From assembly GCA_046050105.1 (NCBI GenBank), contig JBJOQE010000030.1, positions 1-16,902 of the forward strand: DNA of 16,902 bases, in the 5' to 3' direction. The notes under the pieces were generated by a model. The model was given only the letters and a program-made list of their open reading frames with translations, was not told the DNA's origin and did not search any database. The position numbers and the translations under genes were made by a program. Source of the DNA: JAYQPD01 sp046050105 (GTDB lineage Bacteria; Patescibacteriota; Minisyncoccia; Phycocordibacterales; UBA918). Shown here one piece after another: positions 1 through 7,187 of this stretch (position 1 is its first letter; each line of letters begins with the position of its first letter).

Positions 1-14
1 CCGCTAACGCACAG

Positions 15-44
15 AAAAACTCTCGACATGCATCGAGAGTTTTT
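15..44 (-). terminator. Intrinsic terminator after malic enzyme gene
   Basis: A 12-bp perfect stem (arms 15-26 and 33-44, core CTCTCGA/TCGAGAG) closes a 6-nt loop. A-tracts on the left and T-tracts on the right make it work in either direction. On the minus strand it lies 16 nt past the malic enzyme stop codon and ends in a run of T. It may also serve a plus-strand gene that ends to the left of the window. Confidence 0.85.
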
Positions 45-60
45 TGTTTGTGGTGTTGGT

Positions 61-1299
61 TTAGCGAATCACACTTGCAATCGCCTTTGCAAGACCAGGC
101 ATCTCAACGCTCGGCACGATGGCTGTTTTCGATGGCTTCTTCACAAGTGACGCAAGCTTCTTCGCAGCAGCAAGTTTCATCGCGTCAGTTATTGCTCCAA
201 CATTTCTATCAAGGGCACCGCGGAATATACCAGGAAACACGAGTGCATTGTTTATCTGGTTCGGATAATCAGAACGGCCGGTCGCAACCACCGCTGCACC
301 TGCGCGTAGTGCATCGTCCGGCATTATTTCAGGGATGGGATTCGCAAGTGCAAACACGATGGGATTCTCGGCCATCATTTCCACGTGCGCACGGGCAATT
401 TTTCCAGGGCCAGACACACCCACCACCACATCCGCTCCCTTCAGAGCGTTTTCAATATCTCCCGTGATGCGTCGCGGATTGGTGACACGTGCGAGCTCTT
501 TCTTGTATCCCGAGAGGCCTTTTCGTTCAAGTTCAATGACGCCGCTTCGGTCAACGAGGGTAATGTCTTTAATGCCAGCCTGAAGCATCAAGAGTGCAAT
601 GGCACGCCCTGCTGCACCTGCGCCCACAATCACTACTTTCAAATCCTGCATCTTCTTCCCCACGACCTTTGACGCATTTATGAGACCTGCAAGCGCAACA
701 ATGGCAGTGCCATGTTGATCGTCGTGCATGACGGGAATGGAAAGTTCTTTCTTGAGTCGCTCCTCAATCATAAAACAGTTGGGTGCAGCAAAATCTTCAA
801 GGTTGATGCCACCAAACACGGGAGCAATGGCTTTTATTGTACGGATGATTTCTTCTGGATCTTGGGTATCAAGCACAATCGGAAACGCGTCTACACCTGC
901 CATCTCTTTAAAAATGACGCACTTTCCTTCCATCACCGGAATAGCTCCCATAGGACCAATATTACCGAGCCCCAATACTGCAGAGCCGTCCGAAATAACC
1001 GCAACGGTATTTTTCTTCAGCGTATAGGTGCGCACATCTTTTGGATGCTTTGCAAGATGCGAAGACACCGCAGCAACTCCCGGAGTATAAAAGGTGCTCC
1101 AGTCTGTACGGTTCCTGAGATGTGCTTTAGGCAGAAGTGCAATTTTGCCGCCGAGCTTCTTGTGGAGTGCGAGCGACAGCTTCGCATAATCAACACGCGC
1201 TGGCTTCGGAGCTTTCTTTCCGCCCTTTGATGCAACCGTCAACACTTTAGGGCCACTACTTGCCGCTATGCGTCGGGTATTTTTCAGTACTTTTTTCAC
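61..1299 (-). CDS. NAD(P)-dependent malic enzyme (malate dehydrogenase, decarboxylating)
   Basis: This cytoplasmic enzyme oxidatively decarboxylates malate to pyruvate and CO2, making NADH or NADPH. It is the short bacterial type of 412 residues, without the phosphotransacetylase tail of MaeB. Numbering from the GTG start, I see the FYTPGV motif with the catalytic Tyr near 71, the catalytic Lys near 131 in VIFKEMAGVDAF, metal ligands in NLEDF (168-169) and HDDQHGTA (193-194), and a Rossmann loop GAGAAG (226-231). An acidic Asp near 250 at the end of the second strand favours NAD over NADP. I chose GTG at 1299 because a TATACT box lies 7 nt upstream and there is no Shine-Dalgarno; an ATG at 1332 would lie upstream of that box. 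The start leaves a Lys/Ala-rich extension of about 35 residues before the family domain (DYAKLSLALHKKL). The gene is followed by a terminator and appears monocistronic. Confidence 0.93.
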   Translation of the reverse strand: MKKVLKNTRRIAASSGPKVLTVASKGGKKAPKPARVDYAKLSLALHKKLGGKIALLPKAHLRNRTDWSTFYTPGVAAVSSHLAKHPKDVRTYTLKKNTVAVISDGSAVLGLGNIGPMGAIPVMEGKCVIFKEMAGVDAFPIVLDTQDPEEIIRTIKAIAPVFGGINLEDFAAPNCFMIEERLKKELSIPVMHDDQHGTAIVALAGLINASKVVGKKMQDLKVVIVGAGAAGRAIALLMLQAGIKDITLVDRSGVIELERKGLSGYKKELARVTNPRRITGDIENALKGADVVVGVSGPGKIARAHVEMMAENPIVFALANPIPEIMPDDALRAGAAVVATGRSDYPNQINNALVFPGIFRGALDRNVGAITDAMKLAAAKKLASLVKKPSKTAIVPSVEMPGLAKAIASVIR

Positions 1300-1306
1300 A
1301 GTGGTT

Positions 1307-1334
1307 AGTATACACCATGTACATCCGCACAAAA
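1307..1334 (-). promoter_or_regulatory. Promoter of malic enzyme gene, leaderless type
   Basis: On the minus strand a TATACT -10 box (1307-1312) lies 7 nt before the GTG start. A weak -35 (TTTTGT, 1329-1334) sits 16 nt upstream. Transcription would begin at or next to the start codon. The -35 nearly touches the terminator of the preceding gene. Confidence 0.55.
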
Positions 1335-1337
1335 GAA

Positions 1338-1365
1338 AAAGCGGGATGTTTTCACATCCCGCTTT
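1338..1365 (-). terminator. Intrinsic terminator after the 166-aa protein gene
   Basis: A 12-bp stem (AAAGCGGGATGT at 1338-1349 with its complement at 1354-1365) closes a 4-nt loop. On the minus strand it is followed by TTTTTCTTTT. It lies 17 nt past the stop codon at 1383 and immediately before the malic enzyme promoter, so the two transcripts are insulated. Confidence 0.88.
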
Positions 1366-1382
1366 GTAACTATTGTAAGAAC

Positions 1383-1883
1383 TCAGCCCTTGCGAGCGGC
1401 CTGCTTGCGAGCAATCTTTGCCGCCTTTTTGGGGTTTGTCGTGACGGTCTTCGAAGACCCTTCCGACTTACCCTTGGTACCAGTGTTTCCGATGTTCGTC
1501 TTCCGGCCAAAGCTCGGCGGAAGCGGCGGAACAATGGATTTTCCGAGGCGCAGACGCGCTTCGGCGATGCTGATGCGGCCGAGTGGCTCGGTGCAAACCT
1601 TGCGTCCGTCGTCGCTTTCGTTGGTTTCTTGCCAACGGAGAACGAACTGTTCGAATTCGCCATAGGAGTTGGTGACCTTCACCAACTCCTTGCCCTCGTG
1701 GTTGTCCACGACAACGTGGAGGAAGTGATGCTTTGGCGCAGCAGACTTCTGGTAGCGCGCAGCTTCCCACTCGCCCATGTGAATCTTCTTCGCGGCCCAT
1801 CCGAGCCCAGCTGCAGTTGCAACGGCGATAGCTGCTTCGCGACCTTGAGAAACCAGAACTGCGTTGATTTTGCCTGCGTTCAT
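1383..1883 (-). CDS. Small basic protein of unknown function (166 aa)
   Basis: I do not recognise a family. The N-terminal 40 residues contain an Ala-rich helix-prone stretch (around REAAIAVATAAGLGWAAKKI) too polar for a clear signal or membrane segment. The middle (HHFLHVVVDNHEGKELVKV) looks like a small beta domain. From about residue 110 the chain is low in complexity, rich in Gly, Ser, Thr and Lys, and it ends in a strongly basic Ala/Lys/Arg tail (KKAAKIARKQAARKG) that could bind nucleic acid. The start at 1883 is chosen because AGGAAGGA lies 7 nt upstream; a longer frame to 1928 would start inside the leader hairpin. The near-consensus promoter, 5' hairpin and Shine-Dalgarno suggest high expression, unlike any other gene here. 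A DNA- or RNA-binding role is only a guess. Confidence 0.8.
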   Translation of the reverse strand: MNAGKINAVLVSQGREAAIAVATAAGLGWAAKKIHMGEWEAARYQKSAAPKHHFLHVVVDNHEGKELVKVTNSYGEFEQFVLRWQETNESDDGRKVCTEPLGRISIAEARLRLGKSIVPPLPPSFGRKTNIGNTGTKGKSEGSSKTVTTNPKKAAKIARKQAARKG

Positions 1884-1890
1884 TGGAGCA

Positions 1891-1898
1891 TCCTTCCT
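1891..1898 (-). promoter_or_regulatory. Strong Shine-Dalgarno of the 166-aa protein gene
   Basis: AGGAAGGA on the minus strand, 7 nt before ATG 1883. It is the only clear Shine-Dalgarno at optimal distance that I found in the window, and it fixes the start of this gene. Confidence 0.85.
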
Positions 1899-1911
1899 GT
1901 GTAAATGAGCA

Positions 1912-1930
1912 CGTTGGCACCATGCCAACG
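1912..1930 (-). promoter_or_regulatory. 5' leader hairpin in the 166-aa protein mRNA
   Basis: A perfect 8-bp stem (CGTTGGCA with TGCCAACG) has a 3-nt loop. With transcription starting near 1934 the hairpin sits about 4 nt from the 5' end of the mRNA. That resembles 5' stem-loops that protect mRNAs from decay. As DNA it could also be an operator. Confidence 0.6.
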
Positions 1931-1940
1931 AATACCTAAT

Positions 1941-1969
1941 ATAGTAGCACAGTATAAGTATTTTGTCAA
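1941..1969 (-). promoter_or_regulatory. Near-consensus sigma-70-type promoter of the 166-aa protein gene
   Basis: On the minus strand there is a perfect TTGACA -35 (1964-1969), a 17-bp spacer and a TACTAT -10 (1941-1946) with an upstream TGC extension. The start point should be near 1934, giving a leader of about 50 nt. It is the strongest promoter in the window and is divergent from the recG promoter. Confidence 0.85.
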
Positions 1970-1992
1970 AAGCATCCTTAAAACGGCTTTGT

Positions 1993-2001
1993 TGCTACAA
2001 T
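1993..2001 (+). promoter_or_regulatory. Extended -10 promoter of recG, leaderless type
   Basis: TGC followed by TACAAT (1996-2001) forms an extended -10, with no good -35. The start codon follows 9 nt later with no Shine-Dalgarno, so the mRNA would have a leader of about 0-3 nt. Confidence 0.6.
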
Positions 2002-2010
2002 AATTGGGCA

Positions 2011-4173
2011 ATGTCTCCTTCCACCCCTATCGGTGAACTCACGCGCCTCGATGAGGCGCATAAAAAGGCACTTGCGCGCCTCCGGCTTCACACCATAGGC
2101 GACCTTCTCTACCACCTCCCCACCCGCTACGAAAATATTGCTGAAATTCAATCTATTGGGAGCCTTGAAAAGGGCCAAGATGCCATTGTGTATGGCCAGG
2201 TATCAGGGCTTAAAACGCGCAAAGCGTGGAAGTCGCGACGCCCCATTGCTGAGGGGTACGTGGAAGATGGGTCGTCGAAAATAAAGATTATTTGGTTTAA
2301 CCAACCATACCTTGCGAAGATGCTTCGCGACGGTGCGTATGTAAAACTGGCGGGGAAAATCGCGGGGAGCGACAAAAGCATCTATCTTGCAAACCCAGAA
2401 ATTGAAACACTGGCAGAGTTACCGGTGGATCGTCACGACTCGATTTTTAAAGGCACGGGGGATGACGACGAGACGCTCTACCCTATCTACCGAGAAACAC
2501 GTGGTGTTACCTCGAAGTGGTTTTTCCATGTTTTGAAACGTGCATTCGACATGGGAGTCCTCGACCATATTGAGGATCCCATCCCTGAAGACATCCGCAC
2601 GAGGTACAACCTCCCTGAAATTCGCACTGCGCTCCAGTGGGTACATGTGCCTAAAAAAGCCACGCACACAGAAGCGGCACGCAAGCGCTTTGCCTTTGAA
2701 GAAGTGTTTGTGATTCAACTCGCCAAACAAAAAGAGCGCACAGAAACATTTGCCGCAACATCGTACGTGGTGCGAAGTGAAGATGAACACATTCGTGCAT
2801 TTACTGAACGCTTCCCCTTCCCACTTACAGGCGCACAAGAAAAAGCAGTGCGCGATATTGTGACTGACTTCACGGGGACTCACCCTATGTCACGCCTTCT
2901 TGAGGGTGACGTGGGGAGCGGAAAAACAGCTGTCGCAGCAACAACCGCATATGCAGTGGCAACGTCACGGCCACGCACCGACAAAGACTACGGCAACCTG
3001 CAGGTAGCCTATATGGCTCCGACAGAAATCTTGGCCAAGCAGCACTTCATATCGTTTATTGAATATTTCAAACACCTTCCCGTGCAGATAGGCCTCATCA
3101 CCGGGAGTGGGTGCATGAAGTATCCATCGAAAACAGACCCGACCAAACCTACTGATATTTCACGTAGCCAACTGCTGAAGTGGGTAAAAAATGGCGAGAT
3201 ACCTATTTTGATTGGTACGCACGCACTCATACAGAAAGCGGTTGAGTTTAAACACCTCGCGTATGTCATCATCGACGAGCAACATCGGTTCGGCACCGCA
3301 CAGCGGCGAGCCCTTGCAAAGAAGGATGATCGCATCCCCCACTTGCTTTCGATGACGGCCACACCGATTCCGCGCACACTTGCCCTTACCATCTACGGCG
3401 ACCTCGACGTTACTCTGCTCGACCAAATGCCGGTAGGGCGAAAACCCATCATCACCAAAACGGTGCTCGAGCCGGAGCGAAAAGGCATGTACGAACACCT
3501 CCGCAAAGAACTTGAGAGTGGCCGACAAGCGTATGTCATCTGCCCACGCATTGATGAACCCGACCCCGACAAACAACTAGCGCTTCAAGCAAAGTCGGTA
3601 AAGGCAGAGGCAGAGCGTCTCGCCAAAAGCGAGCTTAAAGGTTACCGACTTGGCATTCTCCATAGCAAGATGATGCCTGCCGCTAAAGAAAAGTTGATGG
3701 CGGAGTTTAGTAGTGGAGCGATTGATGTGCTCGTGGCCACGTCTGTTGTTGAAGTAGGCGTGAACGTTCCAAACGCCACCATTATCCTCATTGAAGGAGC
3801 GGAGCGCTTTGGGCTTTCACAGCTTCACCAGCTTCGCGGGCGCGTGATGCGCTCATCACACCAGGCGCACTGCTACCTGCTCCCCGAATCGACCGGGGAA
3901 AAAACGATGGACCGACTCAAGGCGCTCACCACAGCAAAAAATGGTTTTGAGCTTGCAGAGTACGACCTCGCACTTCGCGGCTCAGGCGAGCTCTATGGCG
4001 CACGCCAGTGGGGCTTAACCGACCTCGGCATGGAAGCAATTCGCAATATGAAAATGGTGGAGGCCGCACGAAACGAAGCATCAATACTCATCAAGGCTGA
4101 CCCTTCACTTACGTCACATCCACTCCTCCGCGTACGCTTTGAGACAATTATGGGTACGCTCCACTTTGAGTAG
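2011..4173 (+). CDS. recG: ATP-dependent DNA helicase RecG
   Basis: RecG remodels stalled replication forks and branch-migrates Holliday junctions. This copy has 720 residues, close to the usual 690-ish. The N-terminal third is the wedge/OB region (ARLRLHTIGDLLYHLPTRYE; EGYVEDGSSKIKIIWFNQPY). The helicase core follows: Walker A GDVGSGKT at 299-306, motif Ia APTEILAKQH, the RecG-typical DEQHRFG at 422-428, TATPIPRTLAL at 449-459, motif V ATSVVEVGVNVPNA, and motif VI QLRGRVMR at 607-614. The C-terminal ARQWGLTDLGMEAI matches the RecG-specific end domain. Motif VI normally reads RGRVGR, so Met613 replaces a very conserved Gly. I chose ATG 2011 over the upstream ATG 1963 because an extended -10 box lies at 1993-2001 and the family homology starts after it. 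The gene is monocistronic and ends at a shared terminator. Confidence 0.96.
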   Translation: MSPSTPIGELTRLDEAHKKALARLRLHTIGDLLYHLPTRYENIAEIQSIGSLEKGQDAIVYGQVSGLKTRKAWKSRRPIAEGYVEDGSSKIKIIWFNQPYLAKMLRDGAYVKLAGKIAGSDKSIYLANPEIETLAELPVDRHDSIFKGTGDDDETLYPIYRETRGVTSKWFFHVLKRAFDMGVLDHIEDPIPEDIRTRYNLPEIRTALQWVHVPKKATHTEAARKRFAFEEVFVIQLAKQKERTETFAATSYVVRSEDEHIRAFTERFPFPLTGAQEKAVRDIVTDFTGTHPMSRLLEGDVGSGKTAVAATTAYAVATSRPRTDKDYGNLQVAYMAPTEILAKQHFISFIEYFKHLPVQIGLITGSGCMKYPSKTDPTKPTDISRSQLLKWVKNGEIPILIGTHALIQKAVEFKHLAYVIIDEQHRFGTAQRRALAKKDDRIPHLLSMTATPIPRTLALTIYGDLDVTLLDQMPVGRKPIITKTVLEPERKGMYEHLRKELESGRQAYVICPRIDEPDPDKQLALQAKSVKAEAERLAKSELKGYRLGILHSKMMPAAKEKLMAEFSSGAIDVLVATSVVEVGVNVPNATIILIEGAERFGLSQLHQLRGRVMRSSHQAHCYLLPESTGEKTMDRLKALTTAKNGFELAEYDLALRGSGELYGARQWGLTDLGMEAIRNMKMVEAARNEASILIKADPSLTSHPLLRVRFETIMGTLHFE

Positions 4174-4189
4174 CCAGTGCACACCACAG

Positions 4190-4215
4190 AAACCCCCACG
4201 ATACCGTGGGGTTTT
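4190..4215 (+). terminator. Terminator between convergent recG and the TSP3 protein gene
   Basis: The stem CCCCACG/CGTGGGG (about 4194-4200 and 4205-4211) has the loop ATAC and flanking A and T tracts paired around one bulged C, followed by TTTTCTTT on the plus strand. It lies 16 nt past the recG stop. In the minus direction its T tract is poorer, but it is the only hairpin after the convergent gene that stops at 4237. Confidence 0.82.
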
Positions 4216-4236
4216 CTTTCACTTCCGTATGTGACG

Positions 4237-5403
4237 TTACTGTACGGCCTGCGGCTTCATGCGAAGTGTGAGTGCGAAGAGCACAAGTATCACGAGTGCA
4301 GCAAACCCGATACCTACCCACGGTACCCATGCATGCTTCTCAGTGAAGCGGCTTTCTTCGAGGTCACAAGCATCTCCTATCTGATCTTGGTCAGTATCAC
4401 GCTGGTCGCTGTTGGGTGTGCTTACACAGTTGTCTTCGATATTCATACGCCCGTCTTTATCGAAGTCGTCACACGCATCTCCTTTGTAGTTTCTATCAAC
4501 ATCAACCTGGTCCGCATTGGGGACAGACACGCAGTTGTCGCGTGCATCGGGAATACCATCTCCATCGCCATCTCCTTGTACAAACGACGTATTTTGCACT
4601 AGAGGGCCGAGCGTACCGAAGCGTACCGTTTCACTCATATCAAACTGTGGACGCTCTGTTTCATACTTTACGCTAACGCTACGGTCGGGATAAGTATATA
4701 TGCGGTACGCATGGCCAGGCAGCGAGAGGAAACGGATGGCGGCACGATCTTGCGTTGCGCTCTTTTGTTCATGGAGGGCCACTTCACCAAGTCGTAGTGG
4801 CTGACTGTGGCGAAGCATCACTTCCCACGTTTTTGCAGTAGTACGAGGGAACGTGACTCGTGCATCAGTAAGCGGACGCGGCGCAATCAGTGTTTTAAGC
4901 GAACCATTTTCAAGTCGCGCGCTTATAGCAATAGTATGGGGCAGCGCAACATGGGTATCGAGAAAAAGCGAAAGCGTATCTGCGGTCACAGGCTCACTAC
5001 TGGTAATAGTGAACTCACTCACGTTTACACTACCGTCATCGACAAATGGAAATTCGATAGTGGTACGTGTGTCGCCATCCACAAGAAGCGAACCATCACC
5101 TTCTGGCACGCGCACCATCTTTGGTACTGGCTTAGCAATTTTTTGCTCTCTGAGTTGCGAGGGTACAAAAGCACCGAGCGTGAGGTCGTAGACTTCATAC
5201 GTGTGCCGTGCGTCACGGAGGCTCGATACATCAACTTCAAGCACTTCGGGTACCGGTGACACGGGAACGGTAAGTTCACTATATGAACGAAAGGCGTTTT
5301 GCTCACCTGATGATTCGTCCACGGGTGGTGTCACTTGCGCATGTGCTACCCCCCACGGTGACAGAAGCACAACAGCGACGATGCCGACAATAATTCGAAA
5401 CAT
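4237..5403 (-). CDS. Secreted, membrane-anchored protein with thrombospondin type 3 repeats
   Basis: This 388-residue protein has a signal peptide (hydrophobic 4-20, likely cleavage after AHA at 20-22) and a beta-rich extracellular region to about 277. An Asp-rich segment at 278-347 carries two DNC-type calcium-binding repeats (DGDGDGIPDARDNC; FDKDGRMNIEDNC; QIGDACD). A C-terminal membrane helix at about 360-380 ends in a short basic tail. The four cysteines are all in the repeats, as expected for thrombospondin type 3 modules. The N-terminal part (SSLRDARHTYEVYD) resembles the start of DUF3999 proteins, the known neighbours of DUF2339 proteins; that link is my inference. It starts 9 nt after the DUF2339 gene, so the two are almost surely co-transcribed. 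There is no Shine-Dalgarno. Confidence 0.85.
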   Translation of the reverse strand: MFRIIVGIVAVVLLSPWGVAHAQVTPPVDESSGEQNAFRSYSELTVPVSPVPEVLEVDVSSLRDARHTYEVYDLTLGAFVPSQLREQKIAKPVPKMVRVPEGDGSLLVDGDTRTTIEFPFVDDGSVNVSEFTITSSEPVTADTLSLFLDTHVALPHTIAISARLENGSLKTLIAPRPLTDARVTFPRTTAKTWEVMLRHSQPLRLGEVALHEQKSATQDRAAIRFLSLPGHAYRIYTYPDRSVSVKYETERPQFDMSETVRFGTLGPLVQNTSFVQGDGDGDGIPDARDNCVSVPNADQVDVDRNYKGDACDDFDKDGRMNIEDNCVSTPNSDQRDTDQDQIGDACDLEESRFTEKHAWVPWVGIGFAALVILVLFALTLRMKPQAVQ

Positions 5404-5412
5404 GATGGGTGT

Positions 5413-7131
5413 TTATTTCTGCTTTTTAATAAATGCGGTGGCTAAGAGCAGTATGCCAATGACAAAGAAAGTAAATATACGAATCTCGAGACTCATCATC
5501 CACACATCCACAAGGAGAAGTCGCGCGATACTGCCAAGCAACAAGGTGGCACCTACCACCTTCATGCGAGAGGAACCCTGCATGATACCAGTGTAGTAGG
5601 TCACGAGTCCCCATAGCACATAGAGCACGAGCGACACCATAGTAGCTGCGCCATATGCCATAAGCGCATGTGTTGCAAGCCAAATAAAGATAAGGAGGAA
5701 AATACCCCCGCCAATTTGTTGCCATGGAAGATATACGTGATGAGTACCGTCAGTTCGCACCTCTTCCCCACCACGCGCTTGGAGTATTGATCCAATAGCA
5801 AGAAATATGCCGCCGGTTAGAACAATAACGAGTGCATCGCTATGTACAATGCCGCGCGCCCATGCCGAGGAAAGCAGGCTTGGTGTGGCCAGCACGGCGC
5901 TACCAAGCAAGAGTACGCTCACACGTTCTGCGATGCCTCGATCTCCGGTTAGACGGAACGCGACGATGGTAAGGAGGGCCGCTTCAATGGCGTATGCGAT
6001 CGTAAGTGCAGGACCCTCAAGCTCGAACGCGGTTGCGGCTGCGAGGTACATACTTCCCACACAGGCGTAGATAAAGAATGGCACTCGGTTATGCGTGAGC
6101 TTGAGCGCCATAAACGAACCGACGGCAAACACGAGCATCCACGCAGCCACGACCAGGCTTTTAAATTCGTCTTGCACGTACGTAGCTATATATCCGAGGA
6201 GTAAGAGCGCATTCGCAAAGGCTAATGTCGCGTCGTAGGCTGTACTCACGAAGCCACGACGAACCATACCTATGATATTCGCGATGAAAAAGATTGCCGC
6301 GAACACATACCCAAACACCATGAGACGATCATCAACTCCGCCGTCCATGATATGTGCTCCGCTATAGAAGGCAAACACCATAAACGACACGAATGTGATT
6401 TCACGGTAACCCGTGTGATACACCAAGGTAAGTCCGCCGAGAAGGACTGCGAGAAGATACGTAAACAAACCGATGTAATCGGTGGTCGGACTATGCACGA
6501 GAAGTGGCGCTGCACTTCCAAGAAGTACGCTCATAATCGCCAGATTGCGATGACGGTATACAAAACTGACGTACCCTACAAATACTGACGTTGCGAACAT
6601 GAGGAGTAATGCAGAAGTAGGCGTAAAGAAATCGTACAGTGTTCGCGCAGCAAAGAGAGTGACGAGCACGATACTTGCACCAAGGACGACAAAGATAGCT
6701 CCTTGGTCTTTGAAGGTTTGCATGCGCCACCAGCCGAAGACTAACACCGAGGCACCGAGGACAAGACCAAACGCGATGCGCCCCAACGGCCCTACCCATC
6801 CCGACATAAAGGCATAGGAAACAAACCAGCCGCACGCAGCAAGCACGCAGAGAACACCGAGCTTTAACAGCCAATCTTTACGCACCCAGTTAAGCACGTC
6901 GAAGCCCGCCTCGTGCGGCGGCATCTGCGCCACCAGAACAGGTGCAGACACTCGGGGAGCATGTTGGATACCTGGCTGCGGACTATCCGATGTAACCACC
7001 GATACTCCCTGTATGCCCCATCCTTGCTCCAGGGTTTCAATACGCTTCGTGAGGACATCAATGCGTGAACGGGCGCCAAGAGTAAGTGCTAAAGTGGCGA
7101 GTGAAATACACAACAGTATAAATGATTCCAT
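5413..7131 (-). CDS. DUF2339 family polytopic membrane protein
   Basis: This 572-residue protein has an N-terminal membrane helix (3-20), a short coiled coil (RIDVLTKRIETLEQ), a Pro/Ala-rich linker to about 75, then the family signature (KDWLLKLGVLCVLAACGWF...GPLGRIAFGLVLGASVLVFGWW). Well over a dozen hydrophobic segments follow to a short basic tail (IKKQK). DUF2339 has no established function; in many bacteria such proteins lie beside a DUF3999 protein and are thought to act in the envelope. Here the next gene encodes a secreted protein with one C-terminal helix, which fits a two-part membrane complex. The start at 7131 is supported by a TACACT box 8 nt upstream. Confidence 0.88.
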   Translation of the reverse strand: MESFILLCISLATLALTLGARSRIDVLTKRIETLEQGWGIQGVSVVTSDSPQPGIQHAPRVSAPVLVAQMPPHEAGFDVLNWVRKDWLLKLGVLCVLAACGWFVSYAFMSGWVGPLGRIAFGLVLGASVLVFGWWRMQTFKDQGAIFVVLGASIVLVTLFAARTLYDFFTPTSALLLMFATSVFVGYVSFVYRHRNLAIMSVLLGSAAPLLVHSPTTDYIGLFTYLLAVLLGGLTLVYHTGYREITFVSFMVFAFYSGAHIMDGGVDDRLMVFGYVFAAIFFIANIIGMVRRGFVSTAYDATLAFANALLLLGYIATYVQDEFKSLVVAAWMLVFAVGSFMALKLTHNRVPFFIYACVGSMYLAAATAFELEGPALTIAYAIEAALLTIVAFRLTGDRGIAERVSVLLLGSAVLATPSLLSSAWARGIVHSDALVIVLTGGIFLAIGSILQARGGEEVRTDGTHHVYLPWQQIGGGIFLLIFIWLATHALMAYGAATMVSLVLYVLWGLVTYYTGIMQGSSRMKVVGATLLLGSIARLLLVDVWMMSLEIRIFTFFVIGILLLATAFIKKQK

Positions 7132-7139
7132 ACCACACT

Positions 7140-7154
7140 AGTGTACCAGTGTAC
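7140..7154 (-). promoter_or_regulatory. Promoter/operator region of the DUF2339-TSP3 unit
   Basis: On the minus strand TACACT (7140-7145) lies 8 nt before ATG 7131, fitting a leaderless start. The same heptamer AGTGTAC (plus strand) occurs twice, at 7140-7146 and 7148-7154, and the first copy is part of a perfect 10-bp palindrome, ACACTAGTGT (7135-7144). The duplicated box could be an operator covering the -10. No good -35 is visible. Confidence 0.45.
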
Positions 7155-7187
7155 ATGTCGCTATGGACCCGCTATGCACAGCAAGGA

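Noticed and set aside
712..1230. A 172-codon plus-strand frame opposite malic enzyme
   Set aside because: The minus strand encodes an intact malic enzyme with all motifs; the plus frame has no recognisable domain.
1260..1904. A 214-codon plus-strand frame opposite the 166-aa protein gene
   Set aside because: It crosses a terminator and two promoters and has no signals of its own, while the minus-strand gene has promoter, Shine-Dalgarno and terminator.
4177..4602. A 141-codon plus-strand frame after recG
   Set aside because: It begins in the recG terminator and runs antisense to the thrombospondin repeats, whose Asp-rich codons leave this frame open.
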